The notes below the pieces were generated by a model. That model was not told the DNA's origin. It was given only the letters and a program-made list of their open reading frames with translations, and did not search any database. Of a stretch of DNA of 64,000 nucleotides, positions 62,662 to 64,000 are shown one piece after another. Origin of the DNA: an uncultured Chitinophaga sp. (lineage in GTDB: Bacteria; Bacteroidota; Bacteroidia; Chitinophagales; Chitinophagaceae); contig NZ_CAMLHC010000018.1 of the NCBI RefSeq assembly GCF_946479755.1, positions 62,001-126,000 of the forward strand. Direction: 5' to 3'. Each line of letters begins with the position of its first letter. Position 1 is the stretch's first letter. The translations under genes and the position numbers were made by a program.

Positions 62662-63036
62662 ATGAAACATTACAACACGTTTGTGGTGGCCCTTATGCTG
62701 CTGGTAGCGGCAATGACGGCCTGTTCCCCAAACCAGGAAAAAAAAGAAAAAGAAACAGCTACAGTGACCGGTAATGCCGGTAATTTTCTGATCATCAGAG
62801 GTCATGGTTTTAGCAAAGAGAAAGCTGCTAACAAAGTGATCTTTGGAGATGTGGCCGCGCATATATTGCGTGCAGAAGCCAACTATCTGCTGGTACAGGT
62901 ACCGGAGCAGAAGGCAGACACTGTACAAGTGGTAGTAGCAGTAGGAGCTAACACCTCCAACGCTATGTTGTTTGAATACAACTCCGCACGGAAGCTGGTA
63001 GCATCCGCACGTGAGTTCGCCAGCGTGGCCTATTGA
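62662..63036 (+). CDS. Small IPT/TIG-domain lipoprotein
   Basis: A 124-residue lipoprotein. The signal and lipobox end at AMTAC. A short Lys/Glu linker precedes one IPT/TIG-like immunoglobulin fold ('FLIIRGHGFSKEKAANKVIFG' region and 'LLVQVPEQKADTVQVVVAV'). IPT/TIG domains are usually parts of larger surface proteins, so a single free domain is notable. The function is unknown; a binding or scaffolding role is plausible. It is followed by a strong terminator. Confidence 0.78.
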   Translation: MKHYNTFVVALMLLVAAMTACSPNQEKKEKETATVTGNAGNFLIIRGHGFSKEKAANKVIFGDVAAHILRAEANYLLVQVPEQKADTVQVVVAVGANTSNAMLFEYNSARKLVASAREFASVAY

Positions 63037-63090
63037 TAACGCAGCGTTTAATTGTTATACCATAGCTTTATTTGTAAAGTAGAAATGAAG

Positions 63091-63122
63091 AGGGCGTCTC
63101 CAACAGAGGCGCCCTTTTTTTG
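63091..63122 (+). terminator. Terminator of the IPT/TIG gene
   Basis: A 10-bp stem with a G-T pair (63091-63100 with 63106-63115) and a run of T. It lies in a convergent gap. Its core resembles the terminator at 12077-12110. Confidence 0.85.
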
Positions 63123-63145
63123 TTTTTTTTCAGGAAGATGTCCTG

Positions 63146-64000
63146 TTAGATTTTTATCAGCCGGTGCTGATACCGTTCAGTACCACTGATCAACCGGATA
63201 ATGTAGATACCGGGAGCCCAGCCATTGACGGACAGGGTGGTCCTTCCGGCGCGGCGTTCACTCAGTATCCTGTTGCCCGCGGCGTTATAGACTTCCAGCA
63301 CAAAGGGCGCATCGTTTACCGGCGGGATCACCACATAGCTGGTAGCGGGATTGGGAAACACCGTCAGCGGACCGTTGCTGGCAGAAATATGTCCGGTGGT
63401 AGCATAGGTTGTCTGAGGGACTGCCATCAGCAGCGGAGCTGCTGATGTAGTATCCGAGCATACGGCGGCAGGGATGTATTTATCCACCACCCGTTGAAAC
63501 AGGATACGGTGACCGGCTGCATTGAAATGTACATCATCCCCGCTGTTATATTCAGGCAGGATGTATCCGTTGGCCTGTGCCAGCCCGCTCCAGAAATCGA
63601 TGGCCTTTTCCCCGAAGATGAGATTGATGGTGTCTTTCATCTGCGCCAGCCGCAGGGCGGCGGCATAGCCCAGGTTACCTCTTGGTTGGGTGGTAGCCAC
63701 CCACAGCGGAACATTATGCAGTGCTGCTTCCTGTTTCAGGGCGAGGTAATTGGCGGTTTGTTTGGATATGGGGAAGTTCCGCGCTTCGTCGTTACTGGGC
63801 ATGTTAATGATGATGGCATCAGCCTGCAGCGCGATCGCCTTTGTGATGTTATGCGCGGTATCTACGGAATATGTAATGCCGGACACGGTATAGGGCGGTG
63901 TGCCGGTGGGCATGATCGCCTGTGTCGTGTTGCTGCCGAACGCCATCAGGATGATAGAGTCTGCACTGTTATGTTGCTGTTTGAGATAACGGTTATACCG
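63146..64000 (-). CDS. SGNH/GDSL-like hydrolase with type IX sorting domain, partial
   Basis: The frame is open to the right edge, so the N-terminus is missing; 284 codons are visible. The SGNH part includes 'INMPSNDEAR' (block with Asn) and 'DDVHFNAAGH' with the catalytic Asp/His pair. The C-terminal about 75 residues ('VFPNPATSYVVI', 'VLEVYNAAGNRIL', 'WAPGIYIIRLISG') are a type A sorting domain, which sends proteins through the type IX secretion system to the cell surface or medium. It is a likely secreted esterase acting on a carbohydrate or other ester. The first catalytic block lies outside the window. Confidence 0.85.
   Translation of the reverse strand, partial: RYNRYLKQQHNSADSIILMAFGSNTTQAIMPTGTPPYTVSGITYSVDTAHNITKAIALQADAIIINMPSNDEARNFPISKQTANYLALKQEAALHNVPLWVATTQPRGNLGYAAALRLAQMKDTINLIFGEKAIDFWSGLAQANGYILPEYNSGDDVHFNAAGHRILFQRVVDKYIPAAVCSDTTSAAPLLMAVPQTTYATTGHISASNGPLTVFPNPATSYVVIPPVNDAPFVLEVYNAAGNRILSERRAGRTTLSVNGWAPGIYIIRLISGTERYQHRLIKI

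Noticed and set aside
1..64000. tRNA, rRNA, transposase, integrase or prophage genes
   Set aside because: I looked for these and found none; the window seems to be a stable chromosomal stretch without mobile-element genes.

Overview
The window looks like a chromosome segment of a member of the Bacteroidota, most likely Chitinophagaceae close to Chitinophaga. The evidence is a SusC/SusD pair, many lipoproteins, a type IX secretion sorting domain, S46 and DUF4836/DUF3857 families, promoters of the TAnnTTTG type, and almost no Shine-Dalgarno sequences. I see no rRNA, tRNA, CRISPR array, transposase or phage gene. All genes look intact except those cut by the window edges.
Layout. 1-18700 is a sugar-acquisition and oxidation region. 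It holds a truncated TIM-barrel sugar isomerase, an FGE-like protein with a Gfo/Idh/MocA oxidoreductase, a PBP4-type peptidase, two lipoproteins, a SusC/SusD pair, a histidine-rich protein, a second Gfo/Idh/MocA enzyme, a GMC oxidoreductase with its Tat-exported small subunit, and a divergent FGGY sugar kinase. 18763-27281 holds mutL, msrB, an SRPBCC-GyrI fusion, YciI, a DUF4836 lipoprotein, and an ABC exporter pair with a Dabb protein. 27278-32204 is a minus-strand run (transglutaminase-like membrane protein, DUF2891, geranylgeranyl-reductase-like flavoprotein). 32338-38000 has ybaB, a PepSY membrane protein, a DUF7674/GNAT overlapping pair, and the adk-obgE pair. 38224-46369 has a GH3/serine-hydrolase fusion, heme A synthase, a membrane-anchored patatin and an alpha/beta hydrolase. 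46644-53896 is mostly housekeeping: typA, recA, a PAP2-like membrane protein, rpoN, rnhB and a lipoprotein. 54168-62445 has a DPP7-like peptidase followed by a tight five-gene operon: porin, DASS dicarboxylate transporter and succinate dehydrogenase CAB. The right edge has an IPT/TIG lipoprotein and a secreted SGNH hydrolase, cut by the edge.
How genes may work together. The first 18 kb can be read as import of a glycan or oligosaccharide by SusCD followed by periplasmic oxidation (GMC plus subunit 3, Gfo/Idh/MocA), isomerisation and phosphorylation; the substrate cannot be told from the sequence. The porin-DASS-sdhCAB operon links uptake of a C4-dicarboxylate directly to the enzyme that oxidises succinate or reduces fumarate. 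I found no clearly unprecedented system. The most unusual items are these two modules, a His-rich protein with clusters at both ends, a 212-bp nested palindromic element after ybaB, and a MutL whose endonuclease motifs depart from the consensus.
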